A stretch of DNA of 64,000 bases from Phycicoccus duodecadis. GTDB lineage: Bacteria > Actinomycetota > Actinomycetes > Actinomycetales > Dermatophilaceae. Shown in pieces: positions 45,147 through 53,944 of the stretch. Under the pieces are notes generated by a model. The model was not told the DNA's origin and ran no database searches. It saw only the letters and a program-made list of their open reading frames with translations. The first letter of the stretch is position 1, and every line of letters starts with the position of its first letter. The stretch spans positions 2,790,001 through 2,854,000 of the forward strand of contig NZ_PJNE01000001.1 of NCBI RefSeq assembly GCF_002846495.1, read 5' to 3'. The translations under genes were made by a program, and so were the position numbers.

Positions 45147-46262
45147 ATGAGCACCGAGCCCGACACCGTGTCCCTCGACGCCCTGCGCGGGGGTGAGCAC
45201 TCCGCCCTCCTGCTCGACGACGTCGACGCCCTGCTCGAGGACGTCATCGGCCAGCTCCGCGGCATCCTCGTCGAGGTCGGCGACCTGCCGCCCTGCGGCT
45301 CGCCCGGCCCTCTCGGCCTCGACCTGGTCGGCGAGCTCGCGGCCCGCGTGCGCCACCACGGCAAGCGGCTGCGCCCCATCCTGGCCGGCTGGGGCTGGGA
45401 GGTCGCCGGGGGCGGCCCCGGGTCGCGCGAGGCGCTGGTGCGGGTCGCCGCGGCCCTCGAGCTGCTCCAGCTGTTCGCGCTGGTGCAGGACGACGTCATG
45501 GACCGCTCCGCCGAGCGGCGCGGCCGCCCGAGCCTGCACGTCGTGGCGGCCGAACGGCACCGGGCCAGCGCCGGGCTGGGCGACCCCGCCCTGTTCGGCG
45601 ACAGCGTGGCGGTCCTGGTGGCCGACCTCGCCCTCAGCGAGGCCACCCTGCTGGCGGCCGAGGCCGGGCCCGACCTGGCGCGGGCCTGGCGCCGGATGGC
45701 CACCGAGCTCGTCGAGGGCCAGCTGCTCGACGTCACCCACACCGCGGGCCGGCGCCGCGACCTCGCGGCCTCCCGCCGCATCGCGCGCCTGAAGAGCGGC
45801 CGCTACACCATCACCCGCCCCCTCGAGCTCGGCGCGCTCGTGGGCGGCGCCGAGCCGGGGCTGGTCCATCGCCTGATGACCTGGGGCGACCTCGTCGGCG
45901 ACGCCTTCGCGCTGCGCGATGACATCCTCGGCGTCTGGGGCGACCCGGCCGTCACCGGCAAGCCCGCCGGCGACGACCTGCGCTCGGGCAAGCCCACCGT
46001 GCTGCTGGTCTGGGCCGAGGAGATGCTGCCCGAGTCGGGCCTGTCGCTGCTGGCCGCCTGCGACGAAGGGGCGCTCGACGACACCGGGGTCCACGCCCTG
46101 CAGCGGGCCATGGAGCGCGCCGGCGTGCTGGCCCGCGCCGAGGAGAGCGTCGACGACCTCGTCCAGCGCTCGCACGAGGCGCTCGAGGACCTCGGCGCCG
46201 ACCGCGGCACCGCCGAGTCGCTGCGGGCCGTCGCGCACGCCGTCGCCTGGCGGACCCGATGA
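45147..46262 (+). CDS. crtE: polyprenyl (geranylgeranyl) diphosphate synthase
   Basis: 371 residues. The first Asp-rich motif is ALVQDDVMDRSAERRG (DDxxD), with KRLRP for IPP binding. The second motif is degenerate at its last position (ALRDDILGVWG, DDxxG). In between, GRYTITRPLELG matches the class. It condenses IPP with allylic diphosphates to C20 GGPP, the precursor for CrtB. First gene of the crt operon, overlapping crtI by 4 bases. The symbol is assigned by context. Confidence 0.9.
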   Translation: MSTEPDTVSLDALRGGEHSALLLDDVDALLEDVIGQLRGILVEVGDLPPCGSPGPLGLDLVGELAARVRHHGKRLRPILAGWGWEVAGGGPGSREALVRVAAALELLQLFALVQDDVMDRSAERRGRPSLHVVAAERHRASAGLGDPALFGDSVAVLVADLALSEATLLAAEAGPDLARAWRRMATELVEGQLLDVTHTAGRRRDLAASRRIARLKSGRYTITRPLELGALVGGAEPGLVHRLMTWGDLVGDAFALRDDILGVWGDPAVTGKPAGDDLRSGKPTVLLVWAEEMLPESGLSLLAACDEGALDDTGVHALQRAMERAGVLARAEESVDDLVQRSHEALEDLGADRGTAESLRAVAHAVAWRTR

Positions 46263-47767
46263 GGGTCGTCGTCGTCGGCGCGGGCCTGTCGGGGCTCGCC
46301 GCCGCCTGCCACCTCACCGCGGCCGGGCACGACGTCACCGTGCTCGAGCGCGAGGACATCGTCGGTGGCCGCGCGGGGCTGCTCCACCTCGGCGGTTTCC
46401 GGTTCGAGACCGGCCCGGTCGTGATGACGATGCCCGAGCTGGTGCACGCGCCCATCCGGGCCGTGGGCGGCGACCCCGAGCGCCTGGTGCCGATGCACCG
46501 CCTCGACCCCGCCTACCGCGCCCGCTACGCCGACGGCTCCGAGCTCTCGGTGCGGGCCGACATGGCGGACCTGCGCGAGGAGGTGCGCCGGCTCTCGGGT
46601 GAGCGCGACGCCGCCGGGTTCGACCGCTTCCTCGACTGGCTCGAGCAGATGTACCAGGTCGAGTTCGACACCTTCATCGACCACAACTTCGACAGCCCGC
46701 TCGACCTGCTGCAGCACCCGCTCACGGCCGCGAAGCTGCTGCGGCTCGGCGGCCTCGGGGCGCTCGGCCCCAAGGTGGCCTCGTTCTTCGACGACGAGCG
46801 GCTGCACCGCATCTTCGGGTTCCAGGCGCTGTACGCCGGGGTGGCCCCGGCCGCCGCCCGCGCCGTGTTCGCCGTCATCACCTACATGGACACCGTGCGC
46901 GGGGTGTTCCACCCCGAGGGCGGGATGAACGCGGTGCCGGTGGGGATGGCGACCGCGCTCACCGAGGCCGGCGCGACCCTGCACCTCGGGGTCGAGGTGG
47001 CCGAGGTGCTGCGCCGCGGCGACGGCGCCGTGGCCGGGGTCGCCACCGCCGACGGCACCCGCATCGCCGCCGACGCCGTGGTCTGCACCGTCGACCTGCC
47101 GGTGGTCTACGAACGGCTCCTGCCCGGGGTCACCGCGCCCCGGGTCGTGCGGCGCGGCTCGTTCTCGCCGTCGGCCGTCGTGTGGCACGTCGGGGTGCGC
47201 GGGGTGCCGGGGCCCGGGGTCGCCCACCACAACATCCACTTCGGGCACGAGTGGGACACCGCCTTCGAGGCCCTCATCGACCGCGGCGAGCTGATGCCCG
47301 ACCCCAGCCGCCTGGTCACCGTCCCCACCGTCTCGGACCCCACGGCCGCGCCCGAGGGCTGCTCGACGCTGTACGTGCTCGAGCCGGTGCCGCACACCGG
47401 CTCCGGGATCGACTGGGCGCGCGAGGCGGGGCCGATGCGCGAGCGCCTGCACGCGTTCCTCGGGACCAACGGCTACCCCACCGACGTGGTGCAGGAGCGC
47501 CTCGTGACCCCCGACGACTGGGCCGCGCAGGGGATGCACCTGGGCACGCCGTTCGCGCTGGCGCACACCTTCACCCAGTCGGGGCCGTTCCGGGCGTCGA
47601 ACATCGACCGGCGCGTGCCGGGGCTGGTGTTCGCCGGCTCGGGCACCACGCCCGGTGTGGGCATCCCGATGGTCCTGATCAGCGGCAAGCTCGCGGCCGA
47701 GCGCGTCGACGCCTACGCCGGGCGCGCCCGCCCGGCGCGCCGGGTGACCCCCGCCGTGGCGCGATGA
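46259..47767 (+). CDS. crtI: phytoene desaturase
   Basis: 502 residues from ATG 46259 (ATGA overlap). The N-terminal FAD fold is VVVVGAGLSGLAAACHLTAAG with LEREDIVGGRAG. The substrate region is FRFETGPVVMTMPEL, and GVFHPEGGMNAVPVGMATAL is typical. The C-terminal bacterial CrtI signature is LVFAGSGTTPGVGIPMVLISGKLAAERV. It introduces four double bonds into phytoene to give lycopene. The stop overlaps the start of crtB-idi. Confidence 0.95.
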   Translation: MRVVVVGAGLSGLAAACHLTAAGHDVTVLEREDIVGGRAGLLHLGGFRFETGPVVMTMPELVHAPIRAVGGDPERLVPMHRLDPAYRARYADGSELSVRADMADLREEVRRLSGERDAAGFDRFLDWLEQMYQVEFDTFIDHNFDSPLDLLQHPLTAAKLLRLGGLGALGPKVASFFDDERLHRIFGFQALYAGVAPAAARAVFAVITYMDTVRGVFHPEGGMNAVPVGMATALTEAGATLHLGVEVAEVLRRGDGAVAGVATADGTRIAADAVVCTVDLPVVYERLLPGVTAPRVVRRGSFSPSAVVWHVGVRGVPGPGVAHHNIHFGHEWDTAFEALIDRGELMPDPSRLVTVPTVSDPTAAPEGCSTLYVLEPVPHTGSGIDWAREAGPMRERLHAFLGTNGYPTDVVQERLVTPDDWAAQGMHLGTPFALAHTFTQSGPFRASNIDRRVPGLVFAGSGTTPGVGIPMVLISGKLAAERVDAYAGRARPARRVTPAVAR

Positions 47768-49269
47768 GCGATCCCGCCCTGCTGGCGCGCGGCTACGCCG
47801 AGTGCGCCGACGTCACCCGGCGCTACGGCACCACCTACTGGTGGGGCGCCCGGCTGCTGCCGGCCGCGCGCCGCCGCCACGTGCACGCGATCTACACCCT
47901 GGCCCGCCGGGCCGACGACATCGTCGACCTCGCGGGGCCCGAGCCGGGCGCGGCCACCGGGGCCGCGCTCGACGCGTTCGAGGCCTCCTTCTGGTCGGCG
48001 CTGGCCGACGGCGGCTCCACCGACCCGGTGATGGCGGCCGTGGCCGAGACCGTGCGGGCCTGCGGCATCCCCGACGAGTGCTTCGCGCGCTTCTTCGGCG
48101 CCATGCGCACCGACCTCAGCCGCACCACGTACGAGACCTGGGACGACCTGCTCGGCTACATGGACGGCAGCGCCGCGGTCATCGGCGAGATGATGCTGCC
48201 GGTGCTCGAGCCCGGCGCCGACGCCCGCACCCCGGCCCGTGCCCTGGGCCTGGCCTTCCAGCTGACCAACTTCCTGCGCGACGTCGGCGAGGACCTCGAC
48301 CGCGGCCGGGTCTACGTCCCCCAGGAGGACCTGCGCCGCTTCGGGGCCGACCCGTGGGCGCGCCGGGTCACCCCCGAGTGGCGGGCCCTGATGGCGTTCG
48401 AGGTCGCGCGCAACCGGCGGCTCTACCGCGAGGCCGACGAGGGCATCCCCACCCTGCCGCCGGCCTCGCGCCGCTGCGTGGCCACCGCGCGCGTCCTCTA
48501 CGCCCGCATCCTCGAGCGGATCGAGGCCGCCGACGCCGACGTCTTCTCCGCCCGGCGGCGCGTCCCCACCCGCGAGAAGCTGGCGCTGTCGGCCCGGATG
48601 GTGACGGCCCGCGAGCCGATGCGCCTCGTGCGCGCCGACCGCGCCGCGGCGGCCCCCGCGCTGGGCTGGGTGGCCGACCAGCCCGTCGTGCTCGTCGACG
48701 ACGCCGGCCGGGCCCTCGGCACCGCCCCCAAGTCGCAGGTGCACCACGACGACACCCCGCTGCACCTGGCCTTCTCCTGCTACGTGCTCGACCCCGCCGG
48801 GCGTCTGCTGGTCACCACCCGCGCGGCCAGCAAGCCCAGCTTCCCCGGGGTCGTGACCAACACCGTGTGCGGGCACCCGCTGCCGGGCGAGGACCTCGAG
48901 GACGCCGTGCGGCGCCGCGCCCGCGACGAGCTGGGCGTCGAGGTCGGCGAGCTGCGCCTCGTGCTGCCGCGCTTCCGGTACCGCGCCGCGATGGGGCAGG
49001 TCGTCGAGCACGAGCTGTGCCCGGTGTTCGTGGCGCGGGTCGAGGATGCGGCCCTGGCGCCCGACCCGGCCGAGGTCGACGACGCCGCGTGGGTGCCGTG
49101 GGGCGAGTTCAGCGCCGACGTGCTGGCCGGGCGGCGCGCCGTCTCGCCGTGGTGCGCCGAGCAGGTGCCGCTGCTGGCGGCCCTCGGCCCCGACCCGCTC
49201 GCGTGGCCCACGGCCGGGCGCGCCGAGCTCCCGGAGGCGGCGCGGGCCGTGCCGGCCGGGATGGTCTGA
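47764..49269 (+). CDS. phytoene synthase fused to type I IPP isomerase
   Basis: 501 residues in one uninterrupted frame from ATG 47764 (ATGA overlap with crtI). Residues 1-295 are phytoene synthase: YTLARRADDIVD, GYMDGSAAVIGEMM, QLTNFLRDVGEDLDRGRVYVP. Residues about 305-475 are a Nudix-type IPP isomerase. It keeps the metal and catalytic residues of the E. coli enzyme: His327, His334, TNTVCGHP (Cys369, His371) and EHELCPVF (Glu415, Glu417). The fusion would couple DMAPP supply to the C40-committing step. Each half has roughly full family length. Confidence 0.93.
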   Translation: MSDPALLARGYAECADVTRRYGTTYWWGARLLPAARRRHVHAIYTLARRADDIVDLAGPEPGAATGAALDAFEASFWSALADGGSTDPVMAAVAETVRACGIPDECFARFFGAMRTDLSRTTYETWDDLLGYMDGSAAVIGEMMLPVLEPGADARTPARALGLAFQLTNFLRDVGEDLDRGRVYVPQEDLRRFGADPWARRVTPEWRALMAFEVARNRRLYREADEGIPTLPPASRRCVATARVLYARILERIEAADADVFSARRRVPTREKLALSARMVTAREPMRLVRADRAAAAPALGWVADQPVVLVDDAGRALGTAPKSQVHHDDTPLHLAFSCYVLDPAGRLLVTTRAASKPSFPGVVTNTVCGHPLPGEDLEDAVRRRARDELGVEVGELRLVLPRFRYRAAMGQVVEHELCPVFVARVEDAALAPDPAEVDDAAWVPWGEFSADVLAGRRAVSPWCAEQVPLLAALGPDPLAWPTAGRAELPEAARAVPAGMV

Positions 49270-49272
49270 GCG

Positions 49273-49623
49273 GTGGACCGCTACCAGTACCTGCTGCTCA
49301 TGGCGGGGTGCCTCCTCATCACCCTTCCCCTGGAGCTCGTCCTCCGGGCGCGCGTCTACCGCCGCCCGGTGCGGCTGCTGGTGGCGCTGCTGCCGGTGGT
49401 CGCGCTGTTCGTGGCCTGGGACGTCCTGGGCATCGAGCGCGGGCACTGGACCTACAGCGCGCGGTACACCACCGGCATCCTGCTGCCGCTGCGGGTGCCG
49501 CTCGAGGAGCTGGTGTTCTTCGTCGTCATCCCGATCTGCGGGCTGCTGACCTACGAGGCCGTGGGCACCATGCTCGGGCTGCTGCGCCGCCGCGCGCCGC
49601 GGCGGGAGGGCCGCGATGCCTGA
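49273..49623 (+). CDS. crtYc: lycopene cyclase heterodimer subunit CrtYc
   Basis: 116 residues from GTG 49273, 3 bases after the crtB-idi stop. It has three membrane helices and the lycopene-cyclase-domain motif PLRVPLEELVFFVVIPICGLLTYEAV. Together with the next gene it should close the beta rings of lycopene, as in other Gram-positive heterodimeric cyclases. It overlaps crtYd by 8 bases. Confidence 0.92.
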   Translation: MDRYQYLLLMAGCLLITLPLELVLRARVYRRPVRLLVALLPVVALFVAWDVLGIERGHWTYSARYTTGILLPLRVPLEELVFFVVIPICGLLTYEAVGTMLGLLRRRAPRREGRDA

Positions 49624-49936
49624 GTACACGGCGCTGGCCGTGCTGTCGGTGCTGCTCACGGTGGCGGTCGAGGTGTTCTGGCTGCGCACCGGGCTGTTCG
49701 GTCGCCTCCAGTACTGGCTGTCGATGGCGATCGTGTTCGCCTTCCAGGTGCTGGTCGACGGCTGGCTCACCAAGCTCTCGGCGCCGGTCGTCATCTACGA
49801 CGAGTCGCAGACGGTCGGTGTGCGCTTCCCCTGGGACATCCCCGTCGAGGACTACCTCTTCGGGTTCAGCATGGTGACCCTCACGATCCTGCTCTGGGTC
49901 CGCTGGGGTCGACGACACGAGGAGGTGGCGGGATGA
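49616..49936 (+). CDS. crtYd: lycopene cyclase heterodimer subunit CrtYd
   Basis: 106 residues. It has three membrane helices with the same domain signature (FPWDIPVEDYLFGFSMVTLTILLW) as CrtYc. It is the second half of the heterodimeric beta-cyclase. It overlaps both neighbours, crtYc by 8 bases and the methyltransferase by 4 (ATGA), which indicates translational coupling. Confidence 0.92.
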   Translation: MPEYTALAVLSVLLTVAVEVFWLRTGLFGRLQYWLSMAIVFAFQVLVDGWLTKLSAPVVIYDESQTVGVRFPWDIPVEDYLFGFSMVTLTILLWVRWGRRHEEVAG

Positions 49937-50670
49937 CCGGCCGCGAGTGGGTGCTGGCCGACGCGTTCGACCGCGCCGCCCCGACGTACGACGCGATGGT
50001 CGCCCTGTCGCCGGGCTACCACGACCAGCTGCGCACGGCGGCCGAGGCGCTGGTGGCCCGGATGCCGTCGGGCGCGGGGTCGGCGCGGGTGCTCGACCTC
50101 GGCTGCGGGTCGGGCGCCTCGACCCAGGCCCTGCTCGACGCGTGGGCCGCGGCCGGGCGCTCGCCGGCCGGGCTGTCCGCCACCGGCGTCGACGCCTCCG
50201 AGGGGATGGTGGCGCAGGCCCGGGCCAAGGCCTGGCGCCCGGGCGTCGAGCTGGTGGTCGCCGATGCCGTGGCCTACCTGCGCGAGCAGCCCGACGCCTC
50301 GGTCGACGGGGTGCTCGGGGCCTACCTGCTGCGCAACGTACCCGACCGCGGGGCCCTGGTGGCCGAGGTGGCGCGGGTGCTGCGGCCCGGCGGCGCGTTC
50401 GTCATCCACGACTACTCGGTGGCCGGCAGCGCTGTGGCACAGGCGATCTGGGCCGCGGTGTGCCACGGCATCATCATCCCGCTGGCCGTGGTCAAGCGCT
50501 CCGACGTGCCGCTGCACCGCTACCTCTACACCAGCGTGCGCGACTTCGACTCGGTGGCGCGGATCTGCCGGCGGCTCCAGGAGGTGGGGCTCGTCGACGT
50601 CCGGCACCGCACGTACCCCGGGTGGCAGAGTGGCGTCGTGCACACCGTCGTGGGGAGCTCGCCGTCGTGA
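49933..50670 (+). CDS. SAM-dependent methyltransferase of the carotenoid cluster (CrtT-like)
   Basis: 245 residues. The SAM-binding loop is VLDLGCGSGASTQALLDAW, then GVDASEGMVAQARAKA, VDGVLGAYLLRNVPDRGALVAEVARVLRPGG and a C-terminal domain resembling UbiE/MenG methyltransferases. It lies between crtYd and crtU, the same place as crtT in the crtYTU operon of Streptomyces griseus, whose function I recall as unproven. It overlaps both neighbours by 4 bases. Confidence 0.82.
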   Translation: MTGREWVLADAFDRAAPTYDAMVALSPGYHDQLRTAAEALVARMPSGAGSARVLDLGCGSGASTQALLDAWAAAGRSPAGLSATGVDASEGMVAQARAKAWRPGVELVVADAVAYLREQPDASVDGVLGAYLLRNVPDRGALVAEVARVLRPGGAFVIHDYSVAGSAVAQAIWAAVCHGIIIPLAVVKRSDVPLHRYLYTSVRDFDSVARICRRLQEVGLVDVRHRTYPGWQSGVVHTVVGSSPS

Positions 50671-52301
50671 CGCCCCCGCCCTGGATGCCGTGGCCCGGGA
50701 CGCCGCGGTTCGTGCCGGGGCGCGACCGGCGGGCCGTCTTCCACCCGCCGCCGGCTCCGGCGACCCAGGACGGGCCCGCGGAGCAGCGGCACGTGGTGGT
50801 GGTCGGGGGCGGCATCGCCGGGCTCACGGCGGCCCTGGGCCTGGCCGAGCGCGGGGTGCGGGTCACCCTGCTCGAGCGCGGCGAGCGCCTCGGCGGGCGG
50901 GTGGCCTCGTGGCCGGTGACGCTGCCCGACGGCAGCCCCTCGCAGATGAGCCGCGGCTTCCATGCGTTCTTCCGGCAGTACTACAACCTGCGTGCGGTGC
51001 TGCGGCGCACCGACCCCACCCTGGCCCGGCTGCGGCCGCTGGCCGACTACCCGCTGGTGCGCGAGGGCGGGGCGTCCGACTCGTTCGCCGGCATCCCCCG
51101 CACGCCCCCGCTGAACCTGGCCGCCTTCGTGGCGCGCAGCCCCAGCTTCGGCCTCGCCGGGCTGCGCGGCGTCGACGTCGAGCAGGCCCTGGGGATGCTC
51201 GACGTCGACTTCCCGGCGACGTTCGCGGCGCTCGACGGGGTGAGCGCGGCCGAGGTGCTCGACCGGCTGCACTTCCCCGAGGAGGCGCGGCACCTGGCCC
51301 TGGAGGTCTTCGCCCGCAGCTTCTTCGCGGCGCCCGAGGAGTTCTCGGGGGCCGAGCTGCTGGCGATGCTCCACCTGTACTTCGTGGGGTCGGCCGAGGG
51401 GCTGCTGTTCGACGTGCCGCGCGACGACTACGACACGACGCTGTGGGGGCCGCTGGGCCGGCACCTGCACGGGCTCGGGGTCGAGGTGGCCGTGGGGCGC
51501 GAGGTCACGGCGGTGCTCGAGAGCGCCGGCGGGAGGCTGGCGGTGCACCACCGCGCGGCCGCGGGGGGCGACCCGGGGCGCGGGGTCGACGCCGACGCCG
51601 TGGTGCTGGCGCTCGACCCGGTCGGGCTGCGCGAGGTGGTGGCGGGCTCACCGCGGCTGGGTGGCACCGACGACGCCGGGCTCGGCTGGCGCGAGCGGGT
51701 GGCCGGGGTGCGGTCGGCGCCGGCCTTCGCGGTGTGGCGGCTCTGGCTCGACGGGCGGGTGGGCGCCGACCGGCCGCCGTTCCTGGGCACCAGCGGCTAC
51801 GGGCCGCTCGACAACGTCTCGGTGCTGGAGCGGTTCGAGGACCACGCGGCGGCCTGGGCCGACGCCCACCACGGGTCGGTCGTCGAGCTGCACGCCTACG
51901 CGGTGCCCGACGGCACGACCGAGGACGACCTGCGGGCGCGGCTGCTCGACGCGCTGCACCGGGTCTACCCCGAGACGGCCGCCCTCACGGCGGTGCACGA
52001 CGAGTGGCTGGTCGAGCGTGACTGCGTGCTCGTCGGGCTCGAGCCGTGGGCGTCCCGGCCCGGCGTGGTCACGCCCGACCCGCGGCTGGTGCTCGCCGGC
52101 GACGCGGTGCGCTGCGACCTGCCGGTGGCCCTGATGGAGCGCGCCGCGACCACCGGCTGGCTCGCGGCCGACGCCCTGCTCACCGGGTGGGGCCTGCCCG
52201 GGCACGGCGTGTGGTCGGTGCCCACCGGCCCCCGGCTCGGGCGCCTGCCCGCGCTGGCGCGCCACGGCATCCGCCGCTACCGGGCCGCCCGCCCCGCCTG
52301 A
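50667..52301 (+). CDS. crtU: carotene desaturase/methyltransferase (isorenieratene synthase type)
   Basis: 544 residues from GTG 50667 (GTGA overlap). The FAD fold is VVVVGGGIAGLTAALGLAERG with LLERGERLGGRV. The diagnostic CrtU stretch is MSRGFHAFFRQYYNLRAVLR, and RTPPLNLAAFVARSPSF follows. The C-terminal FAD motif is LVLAGDAVRCDLPVALMERA. It converts beta-ionone rings into aromatic phi rings, so the product should be an aryl carotenoid such as isorenieratene. Last gene of the operon. A palindromic repeat starts 8 bases after the stop. Confidence 0.9.
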   Translation: MTPPPWMPWPGTPRFVPGRDRRAVFHPPPAPATQDGPAEQRHVVVVGGGIAGLTAALGLAERGVRVTLLERGERLGGRVASWPVTLPDGSPSQMSRGFHAFFRQYYNLRAVLRRTDPTLARLRPLADYPLVREGGASDSFAGIPRTPPLNLAAFVARSPSFGLAGLRGVDVEQALGMLDVDFPATFAALDGVSAAEVLDRLHFPEEARHLALEVFARSFFAAPEEFSGAELLAMLHLYFVGSAEGLLFDVPRDDYDTTLWGPLGRHLHGLGVEVAVGREVTAVLESAGGRLAVHHRAAAGGDPGRGVDADAVVLALDPVGLREVVAGSPRLGGTDDAGLGWRERVAGVRSAPAFAVWRLWLDGRVGADRPPFLGTSGYGPLDNVSVLERFEDHAAAWADAHHGSVVELHAYAVPDGTTEDDLRARLLDALHRVYPETAALTAVHDEWLVERDCVLVGLEPWASRPGVVTPDPRLVLAGDAVRCDLPVALMERAATTGWLAADALLTGWGLPGHGVWSVPTGPRLGRLPALARHGIRRYRAARPA

Positions 52302-52309
52302 CCCCCCGG

Positions 52310-52386
52310 CAACTTTTTCGCCCCCTGCGGGAACCTTCACCCTCGCACCGCTTCGGTAGAGGTGCGACCCCCAAGGTCCCGGTGCC
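52310..52386 (+). repeat. stop-adjacent palindromic repeat, copy 3
   Basis: It opens CAACTTTTTCGCCCCCTGCG after the crtU stop and ends AAGGTCCCGGTGCC, touching the stop codon of the convergent winged-helix gene. It contains an internal GGAACCTTCA...CAAGGTCCC dyad and CTCGCACCGC...GGTGCGA. Confidence 0.85.
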
Positions 52387-53480
52387 TACCCCTCCCCGAG
52401 GATGCCGGCCAGCCGCTCGACCTCCCGCGCGATCGCGGCGTCGGGCCTCGGCCGGTCGTCGAGCCAGGCCACCGTGACCTCGTCCCCGCGCCGGGTCCAG
52501 GTCCCCCGCACCACGCCGCCCTCGAGCACCGGGTTGGCCTTGCGGGTCATCGCCTCGCGCCGCGCCGGGGGCACGACGTGCTCGTCCCCGGTCCCCGGCC
52601 CCATCACCCAGGCATCGTGCCCCGGCAGCAGGCGCACGGCATCCGACGGCTCGGTCGCCAGCAGGTCGTCCACGTCGTCGCGCAGCAGGAGTGCGGGCGT
52701 GCCCTCGACGTCGACCTCGACCACGCGGTCGGCCAGCCCGGCCAGCCAGCCGTGGATGCGCCGGGTCCCGGCGCTGAGCCCGTCGGCCAGCCAGTGGTGG
52801 AGGTTCTCGCGGGGAGCGGGGCCGTAGGCGCGCAGGTACGCCTCGACCGCCCGCGGCCCGGCCTCCTCCAGCGGCGGGATGCCGCGCCAGTGCGGGTTCG
52901 TGTCGAGGCGCCGGAACGTCGGCCGCCCGTCACGGGGCGCGCCGAACCCCATGTCGCCCTGCCAGGTGAGCGGCTTCACCAGGGTGCCGGCGCCCGCGTC
53001 GAACACCGGCAGCAGGTGCCGGTACTCGGGGTGCGCCGCCAGCGCCTCGCCCAGCTCGCCGACCGTCAGCGGGCCGGCGGTCAGCGCCTCGCGCACGGCC
53101 GCGCGGAAGTCGGGCCAGGCGTGCGGCGTCAGCCCGTAGTACTCGACCCAGCTGGTGCGCTCCCACTGGCGCCCGGCCGCACGCAGGGCGAGGTACATCC
53201 CGCCGTCCTCGGCCGAGAGGTAGTGCACCGCGCCCCGGAAGGCGAACACCTTCACGACGGCCCCGGCCGCCAGCGCTGCCGCCAGCTCGCCGGGGCGCGA
53301 CCTGGTGCAGCGGGTCCGCACCGCCAGCTCGGCCAGGGACTCGTCCATCGAGGGAACCGCTCCCAGCCGGCGCACCACGTCGGCCGCCGACGCGGACCCC
53401 ACCGGGTCGAGCAGCTGCCGCCCGAGCCGCCACGCCAGCGCCCGCTCCCACGCGACGGACACCTCGGCGGCTGCGCTCAT
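52386..53480 (-). CDS. winged-helix DNA-binding protein (HTH_42/AlkZ-like)
   Basis: 364 residues from ATG 53480. It begins with VSVAWERALAWRLGRQLLDPV and carries repeated winged-helix units typical of the HTH_42 family (AFRGAVHYLSAEDGG, LTVGELGEAL, HWLADGLSAG, LLPGHDAWVMGPG). Family members such as AlkZ are DNA glycosylases acting on interstrand crosslinks, but the catalytic QxQ motif is not clear here, so activity is unproven. It separates the crt operon from the Rieske gene. Confidence 0.82.
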   Translation of the reverse strand: MSAAAEVSVAWERALAWRLGRQLLDPVGSASAADVVRRLGAVPSMDESLAELAVRTRCTRSRPGELAAALAAGAVVKVFAFRGAVHYLSAEDGGMYLALRAAGRQWERTSWVEYYGLTPHAWPDFRAAVREALTAGPLTVGELGEALAAHPEYRHLLPVFDAGAGTLVKPLTWQGDMGFGAPRDGRPTFRRLDTNPHWRGIPPLEEAGPRAVEAYLRAYGPAPRENLHHWLADGLSAGTRRIHGWLAGLADRVVEVDVEGTPALLLRDDVDDLLATEPSDAVRLLPGHDAWVMGPGTGDEHVVPPARREAMTRKANPVLEGGVVRGTWTRRGDEVTVAWLDDRPRPDAAIAREVERLAGILGEG

Positions 53481-53530
53481 CCCGCCACCCTGGCACGGGC
53501 TGCGGACGGAACGCGTCCGGATTGCGCTCG

Positions 53531-53901
53531 TCAGCGGGCGGCCGGCGCCTTCGGCTCGCGCAGGATCGAGGTCATCCGCTTGCCGCGCGCGAGCTCGTCG
53601 ACGAGCTTGTCCATCCAGCGGATCTGCTGCATCAGCGGGTCCTGGATCTCCTCGACGCGGATGCCGCAGACGACGCCGGTGATGAGGCCGGTGTTCGGGT
53701 TCATCGCCGGCGCCTGCGCGAAGAACGTCTGCAGGTCGGTGCCGTCGGCCAGCACCCGCTCGAGACCCTCCTGGTCGTACCCGGTGAGCCACCGGAGGAC
53801 CTCGTCGACCTCCGCCCGGGTGTGCCCTTGCGCTCGACCTTGGCCACGTAGAGCGCGTGGATGTCGGCGAGGCTCGTGGTGAAGATGCGGTGTCCGGCCA
53901 T
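53531..53901 (-). pseudogene. DUF2200 family gene with a single-base frameshift
   Basis: From ATG 53901 the frame reads MAGHRIFTTSLADIHALYVAKVERKG as in DUF2200, then derails near 53824. In the next frame the remainder is intact: AEVDEVLRWLTGYDQEGLERVLADGTDLQTFFAQAP, and on to ITGVVCGIRVEEIQDPLMQQIRWMDKL (given as landmarks). One missing C between GGC and CAC codons explains it. Apart from this the gene looks undecayed, so it is either a very recent mutation or a sequence error. Confidence 0.8.
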
Positions 53902-53944
53902 GCCGCCAGGGTAGGAGCCCCGCCCGCGTCCGGCCAGTGCCGCG

